From the NCBI RefSeq assembly GCF_024704725.1, contig NZ_JALIQS010000002.1, positions 806,001-870,000 of the forward strand: 64,000 nt of DNA, given 5' to 3'. Shown one piece after another: positions 16,989-26,903 of the stretch. Each line of letters opens with the position of its first letter. Position 1 is the stretch's first letter. Position numbers and translations under genes: made by a program. Below the pieces are notes generated by a model that was given only the letters and a program-made list of their open reading frames with translations, searched no databases and was not told the DNA's origin. This DNA is from Shinella sp. CPCC 101442 (GTDB lineage Bacteria > Pseudomonadota > Alphaproteobacteria > Rhizobiales > Rhizobiaceae).

Positions 16989-17942
16989 TCAGGCGAATGG
17001 CAGCGCGCCGATGAGCCCGACAAACAGGATCAGACCGACGACCCCGTTGAACTTGAACAGTGCCAGGCACTGTTCGGGGTCGTCGATTTCGAGCGAGCCG
17101 ATCTGCCGCGCGAGCAACAGCGCGACGATAGCCAAGCCAAGCCAAGCCACGAGGCCGACGCCGGCCAGCCAGAAGGCGACAGCGATCATGGCGACCGTCA
17201 GGCCATAGAGACCCATGAGCCATTGCGCGGTCTTCTCGCCGAACAGGCGGGCGGTGGAGCGCACGCCGATCAGTGCATCGTCTTCCTTGTCCTGATGGGC
17301 GTAGATCGTGTCATAGCCGATAGTCCAGGCGATGGCGGCGATGTAGAGCGCGACGGGCGCCGCCGAAAGCGTACCGAACTCCGTCGCCCAGCCCATCAGC
17401 GCGCCCCAGGAAAAGGCCATGCCGAGGAAGAACTGCGGCCAGTCGGTAAAGCGCTTGGCGAAGGGGTAGATCGCCACGATGGCGAGCGATGCGACGCCGA
17501 GCACCATCGAGAAGAGATTGAATTGCAGCAGCACGAGAAGGCCGGCGAGCGCCTGCAGCAGCATGAAGATTTTTGCCTGCTTGCGCGTGACGCGGCCCGA
17601 TGGCAGCGGACGCGAGCGGGTGCGCGCCACCGCCTGGTCGATCTCGTGGTCGACGAGATCATTGTAGGTGCAGCCGGCGCCACGCATGGCGACGGAGCCG
17701 ACGAAGAACAGGAAGAGATGCCAGACAAGGCGTGAGGCGCTGAACGTGCCGGCCGATGCCGCGACATTGGCGGCAAGCGCCGCCGACCAGAAACAGGGCA
17801 ACATCAGCAGCTGCCAGCCGATCGGCCGGTCCCAGCGGGCGAGCTGGGCGTAGGGCCAGAGACCGCGCGGCAGGACGCGATAGACAAAGTTTTGCGAGGG
17901 GGCATCGGCAACACGGCCGGAATCGGGTGTCTGGCTCATCAT
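16989..17942 (-). CDS. ubiA: 4-hydroxybenzoate polyprenyltransferase
   Basis: A 317-residue integral membrane prenyltransferase that attaches the polyprenyl tail to 4-hydroxybenzoate in ubiquinone synthesis. Both Asp-rich motifs are present: NDLVDHEID in the first half and AHQDKEDDALIG in the second, together with RPIGWQLLMLPCFW near the N-terminus and 8-9 hydrophobic segments. The tail donor would come from the IspB product encoded at 31547-32563. Two ATGs (17942, 17939) are adjacent; no strong ribosome-binding site separates them. Monocistronic. Confidence 0.95.
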   Translation of the reverse strand: MMSQTPDSGRVADAPSQNFVYRVLPRGLWPYAQLARWDRPIGWQLLMLPCFWSAALAANVAASAGTFSASRLVWHLFLFFVGSVAMRGAGCTYNDLVDHEIDQAVARTRSRPLPSGRVTRKQAKIFMLLQALAGLLVLLQFNLFSMVLGVASLAIVAIYPFAKRFTDWPQFFLGMAFSWGALMGWATEFGTLSAAPVALYIAAIAWTIGYDTIYAHQDKEDDALIGVRSTARLFGEKTAQWLMGLYGLTVAMIAVAFWLAGVGLVAWLGLAIVALLLARQIGSLEIDDPEQCLALFKFNGVVGLILFVGLIGALPFA

Positions 17943-17999
17943 GCAGCCTAGATCGCAAGCGGCTTGACCGGGGTCAAGCCGCCACGAGGCCGCAGCGTC

Positions 18000-18809
18000 T
18001 TACCGCAGCGAGAAATCGAAGCGGTAGGTCGCCGAAAGACCGATGAGGAACTGGTCGCGGTCGCCACGCTGTTTGACGAGGCTCGAATCCGCCGCCGGGC
18101 CGACGAGGCGCTTGTATTCGGCAAACGCGCTGGTCTCGATCTTCTCGTTGACCTGCCAGGTGATCGCGGCGCCCACGCCAACAGATTCGACACCGCCGTC
18201 CGGATTGTAGGCGGCAAGACCGGACTTGGCGGTCTGGCTCGGCTTCACGCCATAATAGGCGTTCATATAGTCCTTCGAGGCCAGCGTCATGCGCGGGCCG
18301 GCGGAAATCCGCACGTCCGGGCGGACATCCACGAAGGCATCGGCCGAAATATCGGCGACGACGCCGTGATGGCTGCGGATGCCGTGACGCACCTCGCCGC
18401 GCACGCGCAGCCAGTCGGTCGGGTAGGCCTCGGCGAAGGCGCCGAGTTCGCCGCCGAGCTTGACCGGCGTCAGGCCCTTGAGATCCTCGGAATCGTCCTC
18501 GTCGCGCGGCATGACCAGCTTGCCGGTGGCGCCGGCGCGAAAAGCGCCATTGTCGATGAGCGCGAAGGCCGGATTGTCGTTGCGCGAGGAGAAGCGCACC
18601 GTGCTGCCCGCCTTGCCCAGCGAGATCATCGGCGTGACCTGGAACAGATATTTCTTGGCACCTTGATAGCGCGGCGCGGCAAAGCCGGCGGCGCCGACCT
18701 TCAGATACCAGTCGCCGGACCAGAAATGCTCGCCGTCGCCGGCAAAGGCGGAAACGGGCGCAAGAATGAGGGCGACCGCAGTCATTGCGGTCGGGATACG
18801 GATACGCAA
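18000..18809 (-). CDS. MipA/OmpV family outer-membrane protein
   Basis: A 269-residue outer-membrane beta-barrel protein. A signal peptide (residues 1-23, ending AFA) is followed by alternating amphipathic strands and a C-terminal barrel strand ending in Phe-Ser-Leu-Arg. Typical MipA/OmpV stretches are DWYLKVGAAGFAAPRYQGAKKYLFQVTPMISL and SHHGVVADISADAFVDVRPDVRISAGPRMTLASKDYMNAYYGV. MipA is linked to murein-synthesising complexes in E. coli, but most members have no tested role. Divergent from the stress-type 79-residue gene. Confidence 0.9.
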   Translation of the reverse strand: MRIRIPTAMTAVALILAPVSAFAGDGEHFWSGDWYLKVGAAGFAAPRYQGAKKYLFQVTPMISLGKAGSTVRFSSRNDNPAFALIDNGAFRAGATGKLVMPRDEDDSEDLKGLTPVKLGGELGAFAEAYPTDWLRVRGEVRHGIRSHHGVVADISADAFVDVRPDVRISAGPRMTLASKDYMNAYYGVKPSQTAKSGLAAYNPDGGVESVGVGAAITWQVNEKIETSAFAEYKRLVGPAADSSLVKQRGDRDQFLIGLSATYRFDFSLR

Positions 18810-18923
18810 AACACAATCCTCGCTTTGCCGGCAACCCGCCGCGGGCCGCCGAAACCTTCAATTTCGCTAGGTTTAGCCCTGTTTCATTACCGTTTCGCTA
18901 ACCATCCGCCGGCAGCGGCATCC

Positions 18924-18948
18924 GGAACGATTCGCATGCGGAAGCGTT
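18924..18948 (+). promoter_or_regulatory. EcfG-type general stress promoter
   Basis: GGAAC at 18924-18928 and CGTT at 18945-18948 with a 16-base spacer, matching the alphaproteobacterial EcfG/RpoE2 consensus. The -10 element ends 27 bases before the ATG of the 79-residue protein, so a short leader with its AAGGAG site fits well. Confidence 0.75.
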
Positions 18949-18975
18949 TTGCAGGGAACGACAAGGAGTATCCCG

Positions 18976-19215
18976 ATGACCGTCAGCACGATGGAACTGA
19001 AACTCAACGCGATCCGCGACGACACCGGCCTTTCCCGCGCGGAAAAGATCGCCAAGGTCGAAAGGCTGCGCAACGAGGCCCGCGCCCTCCAGCGCGCCGC
19101 CACCGAAAGCGCCATGGTGGAGGACGACGGCTGGTACGAGGACGTGCACCTGATCGACACCGAACTGGAAAACCTCGGCCGCACCGTGGAGGAAAAGGGT
19201 GCGGCGACGCTCTGA
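18976..19215 (+). CDS. small hypothetical protein under an EcfG-type promoter
   Basis: A 79-residue, mostly helical acidic protein starting MTVSTMELKLNAIRDDTGLSRAEKIAKVERLRNEARALQRAA. It has no Cys, no membrane segment and no known domain that I recognise. AAGGAG lies 8 bases before the ATG, and a GGAAC-N16-CGTT promoter lies directly upstream, so it is most likely induced by the general stress response. It precedes purD by 77 bases on the same strand; purD has its own ribosome-binding site and probably its own promoter. Confidence 0.8.
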   Translation: MTVSTMELKLNAIRDDTGLSRAEKIAKVERLRNEARALQRAATESAMVEDDGWYEDVHLIDTELENLGRTVEEKGAATL

Positions 19216-19292
19216 CGCCCGGCGACCCTTGACCTTTCGGCCCCATCCCCTTAACCCGCCCAGATAACCAAGGACGGATCGAGGGTACGGGC

Positions 19293-20564
19293 ATGAAGGT
19301 TCTGTTGATCGGATCGGGCGGACGCGAGCACGCCCTTGCCTGGAAACTGGCGCAGTCCCCTCTCCTCGATACGCTGTATGCGGCACCCGGCAATCCCGGC
19401 ATTGCCGAATGCGCGACGCTGATTTCCCTCGACATCGACAATCATGCCGACGTCGTTGCCTTCTGCAAGGAAAACGGCGTGGGCTTCGTCGTCGTCGGCC
19501 CGGAAGCGCCGCTGGTCACCGGCATCGCCGATGTGCTGCGCACCGAAGGCATCGCCGTGTTCGGACCGTCCGCCGCCGCCGCGCAGCTCGAGGGATCCAA
19601 GGGTTTCACCAAGGATCTTTGCGCGAAGTACGACATCCCGACCGGCGCCTACCAGCGCTTCACGGACGCCGCTGCCGCCAAGGCCTATATTCAGGCCCAG
19701 GGCGCGCCGATCGTCATCAAGGCCGACGGGCTTGCCGCCGGCAAGGGCGTGACCGTCGCGATGGCACTCGACGAGGCGCTGGCTGCGGTCGATGACTGCT
19801 TCGATGGGGCTTTTGGCGCAGCCGGCGCGGAAGTCGTGGTCGAAGCCTTCCTCGACGGCGAGGAGGCGAGCTTCTTCTGCCTGTGCGACGGCGTGAACGC
19901 GCTGCCGCTCGCCTCCGCGCAGGATCACAAGCGTGTCGGCGACGGCGATACCGGCCCCAACACCGGCGGCATGGGCGCCTATTCGCCCGCGCCCGTGATG
20001 ACGCCCGACATGGTCGAGCGCACGATGAAGGAAATCATCGAGCCGACGATCCGCGGCATGGCGGCCGATGGGCATCCCTTCCAGGGCGTGCTCTTCGCCG
20101 GCCTGATGATCACGGCCAAAGGCCCCGAACTCATCGAATACAATGTGCGTTTCGGCGATCCGGAATGCCAGGTGCTGATGATGCGGCTCGACAGCGACCT
20201 GCTGCCCATCCTGCATGCGGCCGCCATCGGCCGGCTCGACAAGGTCTCGGCCGAATGGCGCGACGCGCCTGCGCTGACCGTCGTCATGGCCGCCAGGGGC
20301 TATCCGGCCTCCTACGAGAAGAACACGCCGATCCTGTCCATCCCCGCCGACGATGCCGCGACCAAGGTGTTTCATGCCGGCACAGCCCTGAAGGACGGCC
20401 AGCTGGTCGCGACCGGCGGGCGCGTGCTGAACGTCACCGCCGTGGCACGGACGGTCGCCGAAGCGCAGGCTGCGGCCTATCAGGCGCTCGACAAGGTGGA
20501 ATGGGACAACGGCTTCTGCCGCCGCGATATCGGCTGGCGCGCCGTCGCCCGCGAGCAGGCCTGA
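19293..20564 (+). CDS. purD: phosphoribosylamine-glycine ligase
   Basis: A 423-residue ATP-grasp enzyme of purine synthesis that joins glycine to 5-phosphoribosylamine. The N-terminal part begins [19 protein letters not shown] and includes VVGPEAPL; the ATP-grasp core has [33 protein letters not shown] and [25 protein letters not shown], then [12 protein letters not shown]. Length and motifs are canonical. GAGG lies 8-9 bases before the ATG. A GC-rich hairpin follows the stop codon. Confidence 0.97.
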   Translation: MKVLLIGSGGREHALAWKLAQSPLLDTLYAAPGNPGIAECATLISLDIDNHADVVAFCKENGVGFVVVGPEAPLVTGIADVLRTEGIAVFGPSAAAAQLEGSKGFTKDLCAKYDIPTGAYQRFTDAAAAKAYIQAQGAPIVIKADGLAAGKGVTVAMALDEALAAVDDCFDGAFGAAGAEVVVEAFLDGEEASFFCLCDGVNALPLASAQDHKRVGDGDTGPNTGGMGAYSPAPVMTPDMVERTMKEIIEPTIRGMAADGHPFQGVLFAGLMITAKGPELIEYNVRFGDPECQVLMMRLDSDLLPILHAAAIGRLDKVSAEWRDAPALTVVMAARGYPASYEKNTPILSIPADDAATKVFHAGTALKDGQLVATGGRVLNVTAVARTVAEAQAAAYQALDKVEWDNGFCRRDIGWRAVAREQA

Positions 20565-20565
20565 A

Positions 20566-20587
20566 CCGGGCGGGCAAAACGCCCGGT
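20566..20587 (+). terminator. possible terminator hairpin after purD
   Basis: Stem ACCGGGCG/CGCCCGGT with a 7-base A-rich loop directly after the purD stop codon. No T tract follows, so it may only slow polymerase or protect the 3' end. Confidence 0.4.
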
Positions 20588-20668
20588 AGTTCAAAGTTTA
20601 CCATTTCCCCTGACGGGACCGTAACCGACTGGCGCTATTCTCCCTGCAACCATGAGGGAGAACCTTTG

Positions 20669-21133
20669 ATGCGTACCCTGCTGCCGACCCTTGTTTTGGT
20701 GCTCGCCGCCGCCCCCGCCTTTGCCGGTTCGTTCGAACCCGTGGCCGGAACCGTATCGGCCGGAAGCATCGCGACCGTAAACTGCACCGGTTGCCCGGCG
20801 CTGAAGCCGAAACGTGAGACGAACAGCTACCACGTCGATACGATCGAACCCGGCACGCAGAAGGTCGAGATCCGCGAAGCCGATGGCGAGCGCAAGATTT
20901 TCCGCACCGAGGCCTGGATGGGCGGCTCGCCCGTGCTCTTCGTCAGCAAGGCGCCGGCCGAGGCCGTGCAGGCCGCAGATGCTGCGCCACCGGAAGGAGA
21001 CACCACCGTCGCCGTCGATGCCACCGCCAAGACGAGCGCGCTCGATGGCGATGCGGCGCATGACGCCCAAACGGCTTCGATGGCCTCTTCACGGGAGTTT
21101 GATCCGGCTGGGTTTGAATTGCGGGTCAACTGA
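20669..21133 (+). CDS. secreted hypothetical protein (HPE1-like annotation possible)
   Basis: A 154-residue exported protein with a signal peptide (MRTLLPTLVLVLAAAPAFA). The mature part contains a Cys pair (NCTGCP) and the conserved-looking run SYHVDTIEPGTQKVEIREADGERKIFRTEAWMGGSPVLFVSK, then an Ala/Asp/Thr-rich tail. It resembles rhizobial proteins that I recall as annotated with a plant virulence effector HPE1-like domain; that name is from memory and no virulence role should be assumed. The Cys pair may be oxidised in the periplasm. Convergent with the DUF523 gene. Confidence 0.8.
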   Translation: MRTLLPTLVLVLAAAPAFAGSFEPVAGTVSAGSIATVNCTGCPALKPKRETNSYHVDTIEPGTQKVEIREADGERKIFRTEAWMGGSPVLFVSKAPAEAVQAADAAPPEGDTTVAVDATAKTSALDGDAAHDAQTASMASSREFDPAGFELRVN

Positions 21134-21212
21134 CCCCATATTGTGGGGACCCTGCCTCTCGGTCCCTCCAGACTGACAGGACTCCGCGCAAGCGGACGTT
21201 GCGCCCCTGACC

Positions 21213-21719
21213 TCAAGCAGGGGCGTAATCGTGTCGGTCGATATCGTCGACAAGCTGGTCGATTTCGCGGTCCGAATAAACGGCAATGCCGTTCCGGCGC
21301 AGAAACGCCGCCGTCACCCCCTGCCCCGCATGCCTTTTGCCGGAAAACGAGCCGTCATAGACGAAACCGGAGCCGCAGGACGGGCTACCGTCGATCAACA
21401 GCGCGTGGCGGCAATCGTTCTGACGGGCCACATCGAGCGCGATGCGCGCGCCGTCGATATAGGCGGCGGAGACATCCCCACCCGAGACCTCGAGAACCCG
21501 TGCGCGCCCGTCGAGCACATCGGCGCCATCAAGACCGTTTTCGATTTCCGCCGGCGGGCGCGGCACCTGGAAGCCGCCCGCTAGTTCCGGGCAGAGTGTT
21601 ACAAGCCGCCCTTCCGCCTTCCAGCGTTCAACGGCGTCATGCAGAAGCGGCTTGGCCGATCCGTTGTAACGCACCGGCAGACCGGCCAGACAGGCGCTGA
21701 TGAGGATTTTCCCGGCCAT
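21213..21719 (-). CDS. DUF523 family protein
   Basis: A 168-residue cytoplasmic protein that starts MAGKILISACLAGLPVRYNG and carries the family signature CPELAGGFQVPRPPAEI, AYIDGARIALDVARQ and LLIDGSPSCGSG. Three Cys residues (CL, CPE, SPSCGSG) are the conserved ones and suggest a metal or thiol-based site; the function is unknown. The ATG at 21719 lies 14 bases after the glyS stop codon on the same strand, with AAGGA upstream, so it is probably in the glyS transcript. Confidence 0.9.
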   Translation of the reverse strand: MAGKILISACLAGLPVRYNGSAKPLLHDAVERWKAEGRLVTLCPELAGGFQVPRPPAEIENGLDGADVLDGRARVLEVSGGDVSAAYIDGARIALDVARQNDCRHALLIDGSPSCGSGFVYDGSFSGKRHAGQGVTAAFLRRNGIAVYSDREIDQLVDDIDRHDYAPA

Positions 21720-21732
21720 CAGCGCCCGTTCC

Positions 21733-23847
21733 TTACCCCGTGATCTTGGAGAAGTCGGCAACCGTACCCGTCGCCGAACGGATGGCGGCCAACAATGCAA
21801 GACGGTTGGCGCGAATCGCCGGGTCCTCGTCATTGACGAGCACGTCGGTGAAGAACTGGTCGACCGGGGCACGCAGCGTGGACAGCGCTTCCATGGCAGA
21901 GCGGAAGTCTTCCTTGGCGACAGCGGCCGCGGCATCCTTCGAGGCGCTTTCCACGGCGGCGTACAACGCCTTTTCCGCATCGAGCAGCAGGAGATCAGGC
22001 GAAACCGCGCCATCGACGACGGTGCCCTTCTTCTCCTCTGCGGCGAGAAGCTGCGTGGCGCGCTTGGTGCCGGCGAGCAGGTTCAGCCCCTCTTCCGAGG
22101 TGATGAAGGCCGTCAACGCCTCGACGCGGCGGGCGACCATCAGGAGATCGTCGGCCTCGGGCGTCAGCACGGCGTCGATCAGGTCGTGGCGCGCGCCCAT
22201 GTCGCGCAGGTAGACCTTCAGGCGGTCGTGGAAGAAGGCGACGAGATCCATATCCCTGGCGACCGAGCCGAGCGGCAGGCGGACATTCTTTTCGAGCAGC
22301 ATGCGGATGACGCCGAGAGCGGCACGGCGCAGCGCATAGGGGTCCTTCGAGCCGGTCGGCTTTTCGTCGATCGCCCAGAAGCCGATCAGCGTGTCGAGCT
22401 TGTCGGCCAGCGCGACGGTCAGGCCGACCTTGCCGGCCGGCACACGGTCGGACGGACCCTGCGGCTTGTAATGGTCTTCGATGGCTTCCGCGACGGCGGC
22501 ATCCTCGCCCTGCAGCACCGCGTATTTGCGGCCCATGATGCCCTGCAGTTCCGGGAATTCGCCGACGGCTTCGGTACGCAGGTCCGCTTTCGCGAGCACC
22601 ACCGCGCGGTCGACGAGCGCGGCATCGGCACCGATGACAGGCGCGAGTTCGGCGGCGAGCGTGCGGATGCGCGAGACGCGTTCGCCCTGCGTGCCGAGCT
22701 TGGCATGGAAGGTGACATTCAGCGCGTCGAGCTTGGCCATGCGCTGGTCGAGCGGCTTTGCGAGGTCGAGGTCGAATTTGTCGGCCGAGGCTACGAGCGT
22801 TTCGAGGTCGGGCAGATTGCCCTGGTCGCGCAGCCAGAAGTGTTTTGCGTCCGACAGGCGGGCCCGCACGACCTTGCCGTTGCCGTGCACGATCTCCTTG
22901 CCGCCATCCTTCGCCTCGATGTTGGAGATGAGGATGAAGTGGTTGGAGAGCATCTCGGCGCCCGGCTTGCGGGTCACGAAGCACTTCTGGTTCGTCTTGA
23001 TGGTGAGGCGGATGATTTCCGAGGGGATGGCAAGGAACTCTTCCTCGAACGTGCCCATCAGCACCTGCGGCCATTCGACGAGGCCGGAGACTTCCTCCAG
23101 CAGGCCCTCGTCCTCGACGACTTCGAGACCATTGGCGAAGGCGACGGTGTTGGCATCCGTCGCGATGATCTGCTTGCGGCGCTCGGCATCGAGCATGACC
23201 TTGGCCTTTTCGAGGTTCGCCACGTAGTCGTCGAAGCGGCGCACGGTGATGGCTTCCGGCGCATGGAAGCGGTGGCCGTAGGTGACATTGCCGGCAACGA
23301 GCCCGTCGACCTCGAAGGGCACGACGCGGGTTTCCTCGGTTTCCGAGCCGAAGGTGCAGACGATCGATTGCAGCGGACGCACCCAGCGCAGCGCACCGGG
23401 CTTCGCGGATGCCGCGCCCGATCGCATGGATTTCGGCCAGGGGAAGTTCCGGATGATGCCGGGCATGACTTCGGCAATGATCTCGTCTGCCGGGCGGCCG
23501 GGCTTGACGACATGGGCGACGTAGAAATCGCCCTTCTTGGGATCGCTGTGGACATGGGCTTCGGAGATCGAGGCGAGCCCCGCCTTGCGCAGGAAACCCT
23601 GGATCGCCTGTTCGGGCGCCGACACCGCCGGTCCCTTGATATCCTCGCGCACGTCGCTCGAGCGGGCATTGAGGCCACGGATATCGAGCGTCAGGCGGCG
23701 CGGCGTCCAGTATTCGCGCGCACCCTCATAGGTCAGGCCCGCTTCCACCAGCGCATCGGTCAGGAGCTTCTTCAGGTCGCCGGCCGCCTTGCGCTGCATG
23801 CGGGCGGGAATTTCCTCGGAGCGGAGTTCAAGCAGAAGATCGGGCAT
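21733..23847 (-). CDS. glyS: glycine-tRNA ligase beta subunit
   Basis: A 704-residue beta subunit of the bacterial alpha2-beta2 glycyl-tRNA synthetase, needed for tRNA recognition. It begins [25 protein letters not shown], the diagnostic N-terminus, and contains [19 protein letters not shown]-like sequence (here [24 protein letters not shown]), an HD-like middle domain and the C-terminal anticodon-binding region ending [27 protein letters not shown] 12 bases upstream of the chosen ATG is in frame but adds nothing conserved. It lies about 3 kb downstream of glyQ, with DUF2207 and LemA genes between. Confidence 0.96.
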   Translation of the reverse strand: MPDLLLELRSEEIPARMQRKAAGDLKKLLTDALVEAGLTYEGAREYWTPRRLTLDIRGLNARSSDVREDIKGPAVSAPEQAIQGFLRKAGLASISEAHVHSDPKKGDFYVAHVVKPGRPADEIIAEVMPGIIRNFPWPKSMRSGAASAKPGALRWVRPLQSIVCTFGSETEETRVVPFEVDGLVAGNVTYGHRFHAPEAITVRRFDDYVANLEKAKVMLDAERRKQIIATDANTVAFANGLEVVEDEGLLEEVSGLVEWPQVLMGTFEEEFLAIPSEIIRLTIKTNQKCFVTRKPGAEMLSNHFILISNIEAKDGGKEIVHGNGKVVRARLSDAKHFWLRDQGNLPDLETLVASADKFDLDLAKPLDQRMAKLDALNVTFHAKLGTQGERVSRIRTLAAELAPVIGADAALVDRAVVLAKADLRTEAVGEFPELQGIMGRKYAVLQGEDAAVAEAIEDHYKPQGPSDRVPAGKVGLTVALADKLDTLIGFWAIDEKPTGSKDPYALRRAALGVIRMLLEKNVRLPLGSVARDMDLVAFFHDRLKVYLRDMGARHDLIDAVLTPEADDLLMVARRVEALTAFITSEEGLNLLAGTKRATQLLAAEEKKGTVVDGAVSPDLLLLDAEKALYAAVESASKDAAAAVAKEDFRSAMEALSTLRAPVDQFFTDVLVNDEDPAIRANRLALLAAIRSATGTVADFSKITG

Positions 23848-23932
23848 GGGCTTCAACAAACATCTGGATTTTCAACTGGTCGGGGACTTAGCAAGCCCTA
23901 GCGCACTTGTCATCCGCTCAATGCCGAAAAGT

Positions 23933-25867
23933 CTACCAGCCGCCACCACCGCCGCCGCCACCGCCCCCACCGGAGGAGCCGCCGCCCGAGGAGAAGCCGG
24001 AGGACGAGCTTTTCGGCGGGTCGGGCAGCGAGGAGGTCATGGTATCGGCCATGGAGCCGGCAAAGCCGCCCATGCGATCGGAGAAGCTGCCGGAGGAAAA
24101 ACTGTCGCCGTGATACCAGGCAGGCTGGTAGGCAGCGGCGGCTCCGGCCGCGGCGGCAGTCAGCAACCAGCGATCGAAGGTCTGCGACCAGGGCTTTTCC
24201 ACGCCGAGCGCCACGGCGTAGGGCAGCAGGGTCTCGAAATGGCGCGGCGACATTTCGGGCGCGCCGGCCATGTTCATGCGGTCCTTTTCGGCGAGCGTCA
24301 GATATTGGCGCAGGCCCGCAATGCCATCCATCATCCTGCGGCCGAGCGGTGTCGGCGCGCCCATCAGGAAAAAGAAGACGAGATTGGCGACGACGATGCC
24401 GCCGATGGCGGAAAACAGCGGCAGGTGGCCGTTGGCCGCCCCCGTCGCGAAGAGCGCGAGCGCGATGCCGCCGAACATCGTGAAGAAGACGAAGCCGGCA
24501 AAGGCGATGATGGCGACCGCCACGATGCGCGCGCCGAGCGATTTCGCCCGCCGCAAATTCTGGCCGAGCGCCAGCGCGAAGATCGACACGAAGACGGAGG
24601 CGAAAACCGGCAGGATGACCAGCACGATACCCTCCTCCGGCAACGAGCCGAAGAGGATGAGGGCGGCAAGGCAGGCGATCGAGAGGAGGACGCCGCCGAT
24701 GATCTGCGGCCAGTTGGCGAGGTAGTATTTGCGCCGGTGTTCCTTTTCCATCGCATCGCGAAAATTGTTGCCCAGCGTCTGCACGCGCTTGCCGTTCGAC
24801 TTGTCGATGACGAGGCTCGAACCGGCAGCGCCAAGCGAAGCGAGCAGCGTCTTCTCACCGGTCGGCGGGTCGCCTGCCACCGCCTTGTCCGTGCGGGTGA
24901 CGACGATGGAGGTCTTGAGATCCTCAAGGTTGACCAGCCCCTTGACCGCCAGATTGAGGAACGAGGCCGACACCGCCGTCCACCCCCGCCCGCCAAACCC
25001 CTTCTCCTCGATATAGTTGACGAGGGCGGGCGACAGGCCCTCCGGCGCATCCCAGCGCGGCACGACGACACCGGCGGGCGGATCGCGGCCGACAGAGACC
25101 CAGGCCCAGAGATAATAGCCGACGACGAGGATGAGACCGCCGAAGGCGAGGAAGAGGTTGCGGTTGTCTCGCAGGAACAGCGCGCGCTCCTCCGCCGCCG
25201 TCGGTTTTGCGATGCTGCCGGCCGGCATTTTCACGCCGATCGTCAGACCCTCCTGCGGGCCAAGCGCACGGGTCGTCTCGAACGTGGCCTGATTGCCGCG
25301 ATTTTGCGCGCGCGCATTCCTGTCCGTCGCGCCGAGCGGGCCGGTGAAATAGATCAGTTCCTCCGCCTTCACGCCCTCGGGCAGGGTGACGGTGGCGGTG
25401 GCGCTGCGGATCGGGAAGGCCCATTCCGTGCCCGTCACGTTCCAGAACAGCTCGTCATGCGTGTCGAAGAAGCGGATCTGCCGCGTCGTCTCGTAGGTCA
25501 GGCGGTATTGATGGAAACCAGGATCGAGCAGCACATCGGCCGAGCCGAAATAGATGCGCACGCCCCGGCGGATGCTTTCCGTGCGATAGGGCTCCGGCTT
25601 GCCGTCCCGCTCGACGCCGAGGATCTTGAAGCCGACCTCCAGCTCTTTCCCGTTCGCATCGACGAAGGTCAGGGGGAAATCGCGGTAGATGCCGCGACGG
25701 ATCTGGTTGCCCTCGGCATGGACGCGGATCGTCTCCGTCACCGTCAGCGTGCCGTTCTTCGCCACGGCGATATCGGAATTGTAGCGGTCGAAATACTCTT
25801 CGGCCTGCGCCGCTCCGCCCACGAGGACGAAGAACCAGAGCGTCAGCAGCGCGGCAATCCGAGACAT
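23933..25867 (-). CDS. DUF2207 membrane protein
   Basis: A 644-residue membrane protein. A signal peptide (to VGGAAQA) precedes an extracytoplasmic beta-rich DUF2207 domain (about 22-245, starting EEYFDRYNSDIAVAKNGTLTVTETIRVHAEG). Then come a transmembrane helix (FLAFGGLILVVGYYLWAWV), a cytoplasmic segment, two more pairs of hydrophobic helices (about 390-480) and a Ser/Gly-rich C-terminus ending in a run of about 14 glycines and a Trp. It sits 14 bases after the lemA-like gene; LemA plus DUF2207 pairs are widespread and thought to be envelope-related, without a proven activity. GGAG lies 6 bases before the ATG. Confidence 0.9.
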   Translation of the reverse strand: MSRIAALLTLWFFVLVGGAAQAEEYFDRYNSDIAVAKNGTLTVTETIRVHAEGNQIRRGIYRDFPLTFVDANGKELEVGFKILGVERDGKPEPYRTESIRRGVRIYFGSADVLLDPGFHQYRLTYETTRQIRFFDTHDELFWNVTGTEWAFPIRSATATVTLPEGVKAEELIYFTGPLGATDRNARAQNRGNQATFETTRALGPQEGLTIGVKMPAGSIAKPTAAEERALFLRDNRNLFLAFGGLILVVGYYLWAWVSVGRDPPAGVVVPRWDAPEGLSPALVNYIEEKGFGGRGWTAVSASFLNLAVKGLVNLEDLKTSIVVTRTDKAVAGDPPTGEKTLLASLGAAGSSLVIDKSNGKRVQTLGNNFRDAMEKEHRRKYYLANWPQIIGGVLLSIACLAALILFGSLPEEGIVLVILPVFASVFVSIFALALGQNLRRAKSLGARIVAVAIIAFAGFVFFTMFGGIALALFATGAANGHLPLFSAIGGIVVANLVFFFLMGAPTPLGRRMMDGIAGLRQYLTLAEKDRMNMAGAPEMSPRHFETLLPYAVALGVEKPWSQTFDRWLLTAAAAGAAAAYQPAWYHGDSFSSGSFSDRMGGFAGSMADTMTSSLPDPPKSSSSGFSSGGGSSGGGGGGGGGGGW

Positions 25868-25881
25868 GAAATACTCCGGGA

Positions 25882-26430
25882 TCAGAATTTTACAGTCGGC
25901 ACGGCACGGTCGGCCGGGTTGTCGATCTCGAAATAGGGCGCCTTGATGAATTTGAAGACGCTCGCCACGAGGTTCGAGGGAAAGCTCTCGACCTTGACGT
26001 TGAGATCGCGCGCAGCACCGTTGTAGTAGCGCCGCGACATCTGGATTTCTTCCTCGATCGTCTCCAGCGATTGCTGCAGTTCCGAAAAATTCTGGTTGGC
26101 CTTGAGATCGGGATAGGCTTCGGCCAGGGCGAAGATGCGGCCAAGCGCCTGGCTCAGCAAACCTTCGGCCTGCGCGCGCCCGGCAATATCGCCCGCCGGC
26201 ACCGCCTGCGCGCGGTTGCGCAGTTCCACGACCTTTTCCAGCGTCTCCTTTTCGTGCGCGGCGTAACCTTTCACCGTCTCAAGAAGGTTCGGGATGAGGT
26301 CGGCGCGACGCTTCAGCTGCACGTCGATGCCCGACCAGGCTTCTTCCTTGACCTGCCGTGCGCGCACCAGGCCGTTGTAGATGATGATGGCGTAGATGAC
26401 GACCACCGCCGCAATTGCCAGACCGATCAT
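25882..26430 (-). CDS. LemA family protein
   Basis: A 182-residue protein with one N-terminal transmembrane helix (MIGLAIAAVVVIYAIIIYNGLV) followed by the long-helix LemA domain: VKEEAWSGIDVQLKRRADLIPNLLETVKGYAAHEKETLEKV, EAYPDLKANQNFSELQQSLETIEEEIQMSRRYYNGAARDLN and a C-terminal FPSNLVA. The helical domain faces the periplasm in relatives. It forms an operon with the DUF2207 gene directly downstream. GGAGCGGAGA lies before the ATG. Function unknown beyond the family link to envelope processes. Confidence 0.94.
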   Translation of the reverse strand: MIGLAIAAVVVIYAIIIYNGLVRARQVKEEAWSGIDVQLKRRADLIPNLLETVKGYAAHEKETLEKVVELRNRAQAVPAGDIAGRAQAEGLLSQALGRIFALAEAYPDLKANQNFSELQQSLETIEEEIQMSRRYYNGAARDLNVKVESFPSNLVASVFKFIKAPYFEIDNPADRAVPTVKF

Positions 26431-26629
26431 GGGGTTCTCCGCTCCTTCTCTTCGTTGCCTGCGAACTTAGCACTCGCCGCGCGGCAGGAAAGCCCTTTCC
26501 GGGCCAATGCCTGTGGCCATTCCACCAATAGCATCAACACTCTCCCGGCCTGTCACCGGGGGAACCGCGCGCGGACGCGCTTTGGCCGATAGTCGCTTCA
26601 TCGCCAACACGAACCTTGAAGCCACCGCC

Positions 26630-26827
26630 ATGAAAGCCCTCATCTTCACCCTCAACGTCCTCGGTTTCACCGCCCTGTTCTTCGCCTACACGATGGGCGC
26701 TTCGGTCGACCGTCCGACGGGTGTACGCCGGGCTCTCCAGACCTATGCCGGCCAGCTTCCCACCGGCGCCTTCCCCACCCTGAAGCCCGTCTGGGAACTC
26801 GGCGTGAAGGTCTCCTCGCAGGCTTGA
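26630..26827 (+). CDS. small membrane protein, hypothetical
   Basis: A possible 65-residue protein with one hydrophobic helix (MKALIFTLNVLGFTALFFAYTMGA) and a short polar tail (LKPVWELGVKVSSQA). The ribosome-binding site is poor, and the frame is open further upstream, so the start is uncertain. It is divergent from lemA and convergent with glyQ; the bidirectional hairpin at 26852 follows it. The clean signal-anchor profile favours a real gene, but it could be a chance frame. Confidence 0.45.
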   Translation: MKALIFTLNVLGFTALFFAYTMGASVDRPTGVRRALQTYAGQLPTGAFPTLKPVWELGVKVSSQA

Positions 26828-26851
26828 GGTTTTCTCCCCGCAAACAAAAAA

Positions 26852-26877
26852 GCCATCCGGCAGGTCCGGATGACTTT
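26852..26877 (-). terminator. terminator after glyQ (probably bidirectional)
   Basis: Stem GCCATCCGG/CCGGATGAC with a short loop. On the minus strand it is followed by a run of T residues (AAAAAA on the plus strand at 26846-26851), so it ends the glyQ transcript about 30 bases after its stop codon. The plus-strand side has TTTT, which would serve the small gene at 26630. Confidence 0.85.
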
Positions 26878-26903
26878 TGCATTGAGAGACTTGCGGAAGC
26901 GGA

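Noticed and set aside
23933-24000. GCC/ACC-rich short repeats resembling a CRISPR or microsatellite.
   Set aside because: They encode the glycine run at the C-terminus of the DUF2207 protein.
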